Part shown: positions 5,872-7,296 of the stretch, one piece after another | How positions within the stretch are numbered: the stretch's first letter is position 1 | Layout: each line of letters begins with the position of its first letter | Assembly (NCBI GenBank): GCA_014239625.1 | Contig: JAAZYN010000166.1 | Coordinates: 1-7,296, forward strand | DNA from: Myxococcales bacterium | Lineage (GTDB): Bacteria > Myxococcota_A > UBA9042 > PHBI01 > JAAZYN01 | DNA length: 7,296 nucleotides | Direction of reading: 5' to 3' | Made by a program: the position numbers and the translations under genes | Notes under the pieces: generated by a model | The model's database searches: none | Told to the model about the DNA's origin: nothing | The model's input: only the letters and a program-made list of their open reading frames with translations

Positions 5872-7296
5872 GTGCCCATCCGAATCTGCCCACAGTGTCG
5901 AGGCACCACCGAAGACGCGGTGTGCCCTACCGATGGTTTCCCAACCGTCGCCGCGTCGAAGTACGGCAAGAAGAACAAAGTCGACCCCCTGATCGGGACC
6001 ACCTTCGAGGAACGCTACAGGATTGAGCGAAAGCTGGGACAGGGCGGAATGGGCGCGGTGTACAAGGCCACCCAATTGGCGGTGGACCGGGCGGTCGCCC
6101 TCAAGGTGATGAACAAGGAGCTGGGCGACGATCTCAAAGAGGTCGCTCGATTCCAGCAGGAAGCTCGGGCGATCGCGTCGATCCACCATCCGAACGTCAT
6201 CAGCTTGATCGACTTCGGGCAGGCCAGCTCTGGTCAGCTCTTCTTGGTGATGGAGTTCATCGAAGGGGAGCCGCTCAACCATCTGCTGCGACGCGAAGCT
6301 CCGCTGGACCCGAAGCGCGCCCGGAGGATCACGAGCCAGATCATGGAGGCGCTCTCCGAGGCGCATGACCTCGGCATCGTCCACCGCGACATGAAGCCGG
6401 AGAACCTCTTCGTCACCCAGATGAGCCGCAAGGGTGACTTCATCAAGGTGCTCGACTTCGGTATCGCCAAAGTCAAAAATGAGTCCGCCGCTGAGATGGC
6501 GCTGACCCGGACCGGCGCGATCATCGGTTCGCCACGCTACATGGCGCCGGAGCAGGCGCGTGGACAAACGATCACCGGTCAGACCGACATCTACGCGGTG
6601 GGCTGCATCCTCTACGAGATGCTCTGCGGGCGGGCGGTCTTCAAGGCTGCGTCAGCCACCGACTACGTCATCGCCCACGTCACTCAGCCGCCCCCCGCGC
6701 CGACGGTCGAAGGGGCCGAGCTGCGCGGTCCGCTCGTCGATATCATGATGTGGATGCTCCAGAAGAAGCCGTGGGACCGGCCGCAGGGATGCGAGGCGGT
6801 CCTCCGCGCGCTCGAGGAGTGTCGTGATCGGCCGATCGCCGGCGCTGATGACAGAGGCATCAAAGACGCCCCGACGGGTCCTATGGTCGAGCCGGATCCG
6901 GGTCTCCCCTCGGTCCCCGGAATGACCCCGCCGCGCGAGCTCAGCGCCACGCGGCCTGCTCCCGGAATGTTCGTCGGGAGGCCGGCTGACCTCGAGACCA
7001 GCGTCACCCGGAGCGCGGGGGCGCTCGAGGCTCCGACCCTGAACGTTGAGGGCGATCGCGCGTCCCCCGACACGTCGAGGGGGAAGCGTTGGGGGCTCGT
7101 CGCTGCGTTGTTGGCGTTAGTAGTGGGAGGCGGGGCGGCGGCCTTCGTCGCGACCATGGGAGGCGCTGGCGGGGGCATTCAAGCGGAGCCAGTGGCGGGG
7201 TCGCCCGCGAACACAGCTTCGCGAGGGACCCATGCGCGCGAACCGGCCGACAAAAGCGCGAGCTCGGTGACCGTTGAAGCTCGGGCGACCCAGCGC
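5872..7296 (+). CDS. Ser/Thr protein kinase with N-terminal zinc-ribbon-like motif (3' partial)
   Basis: The first 475 residues of a Hanks-type kinase; the frame is open at the window end. The N-terminus carries a zinc-ribbon-like motif, C6PQC9 then C18PTDG, with only three cysteines visible. The kinase domain runs from about 49 to 320: GQGGMG (56-61), Lys78 in VALK, Glu97 in helix C, HRDMKPEN (171-178, base Asp173), DFG (195-197), activation loop TRTGAIIGSPRY and APEQ (225-228). All catalytic residues are present, and loop threonines are available for autophosphorylation. A Pro/Gly-rich linker (about 325-403) leads to a transmembrane helix at about 407-427, after which a low-complexity, presumably periplasmic part begins. 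The start is GTG 5872, backed by GAGGAA upstream and a promoter-like pair before it. It differs in architecture from the kinase upstream, so the two are not simple tandem copies. Substrates are unknown, and the output domain, if any, is beyond the window. Confidence 0.93.
   Translation, partial: MPIRICPQCRGTTEDAVCPTDGFPTVAASKYGKKNKVDPLIGTTFEERYRIERKLGQGGMGAVYKATQLAVDRAVALKVMNKELGDDLKEVARFQQEARAIASIHHPNVISLIDFGQASSGQLFLVMEFIEGEPLNHLLRREAPLDPKRARRITSQIMEALSEAHDLGIVHRDMKPENLFVTQMSRKGDFIKVLDFGIAKVKNESAAEMALTRTGAIIGSPRYMAPEQARGQTITGQTDIYAVGCILYEMLCGRAVFKAASATDYVIAHVTQPPPAPTVEGAELRGPLVDIMMWMLQKKPWDRPQGCEAVLRALEECRDRPIAGADDRGIKDAPTGPMVEPDPGLPSVPGMTPPRELSATRPAPGMFVGRPADLETSVTRSAGALEAPTLNVEGDRASPDTSRGKRWGLVAALLALVVGGGAAAFVATMGGAGGGIQAEPVAGSPANTASRGTHAREPADKSASSVTVEARATQR

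Noticed and set aside
5707..6567. 286-residue open frame on the minus strand
   Set aside because: It is antisense to the end of the propeller and the conserved kinase domain. Long mirror frames are common opposite GC-rich genes, and its product shows no domain.
1..7296. Search for tRNA, rRNA, CRISPR array, insertion-sequence ends or phage genes
   Set aside because: No regularly spaced long repeats, terminal inverted repeats with a transposase, or tRNA-like arm sequences were seen by eye. A covariance-model scan would be the decisive test.

Overview
The window is high-GC DNA (strong G/C preference at third codon positions, GTG starts) with all convincing genes on the + strand. Gene content points to a Myxococcota/Bradymonadota-type bacterium (former Deltaproteobacteria): two Hanks-type Ser/Thr kinases with family-specific extensions, a putative lipoprotein with spaced-cysteine motifs, and a PQQ-like beta-propeller protein. 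This placement is inferred from protein style; no phylogenetic marker is present.

Layout. 2-130: C-terminal tail of an unrecognised upstream gene, ending one base before the next start. 132-1112: a putative secreted lipoprotein with two cysteine motifs. 1113-1289: a gap holding a composite stem-loop. 1290-2468: a complete class I/II PLP-dependent aminotransferase with all main cofactor residues. 2469-2813: a 345-base non-coding gap with small hairpins and a G-run cluster containing an 11-bp direct repeat. 2814-4673: a membrane-anchored Ser/Thr kinase with a TPR/HEAT-like C-terminal region ending in a cysteine cluster. 4721-5764: a beta-propeller protein without a signal peptide. 5872-7296: a second Ser/Thr kinase with an N-terminal zinc-ribbon-like motif and a transmembrane segment, cut off by the window end.

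The last three genes form the most suggestive unit: two full-motif kinases flank a probably cytoplasmic propeller that could be a scaffold, sensor or substrate. Candidate sigma-70-like promoters before the propeller gene and before the second kinase suggest each can be transcribed separately. The aminotransferase looks like ordinary metabolism and its substrate cannot be read from sequence. No mobile element, CRISPR array, tRNA or rRNA was seen. Nothing here is clearly a new system; the kinase-propeller-kinase arrangement and the cysteine-bearing kinase tail are the best leads.
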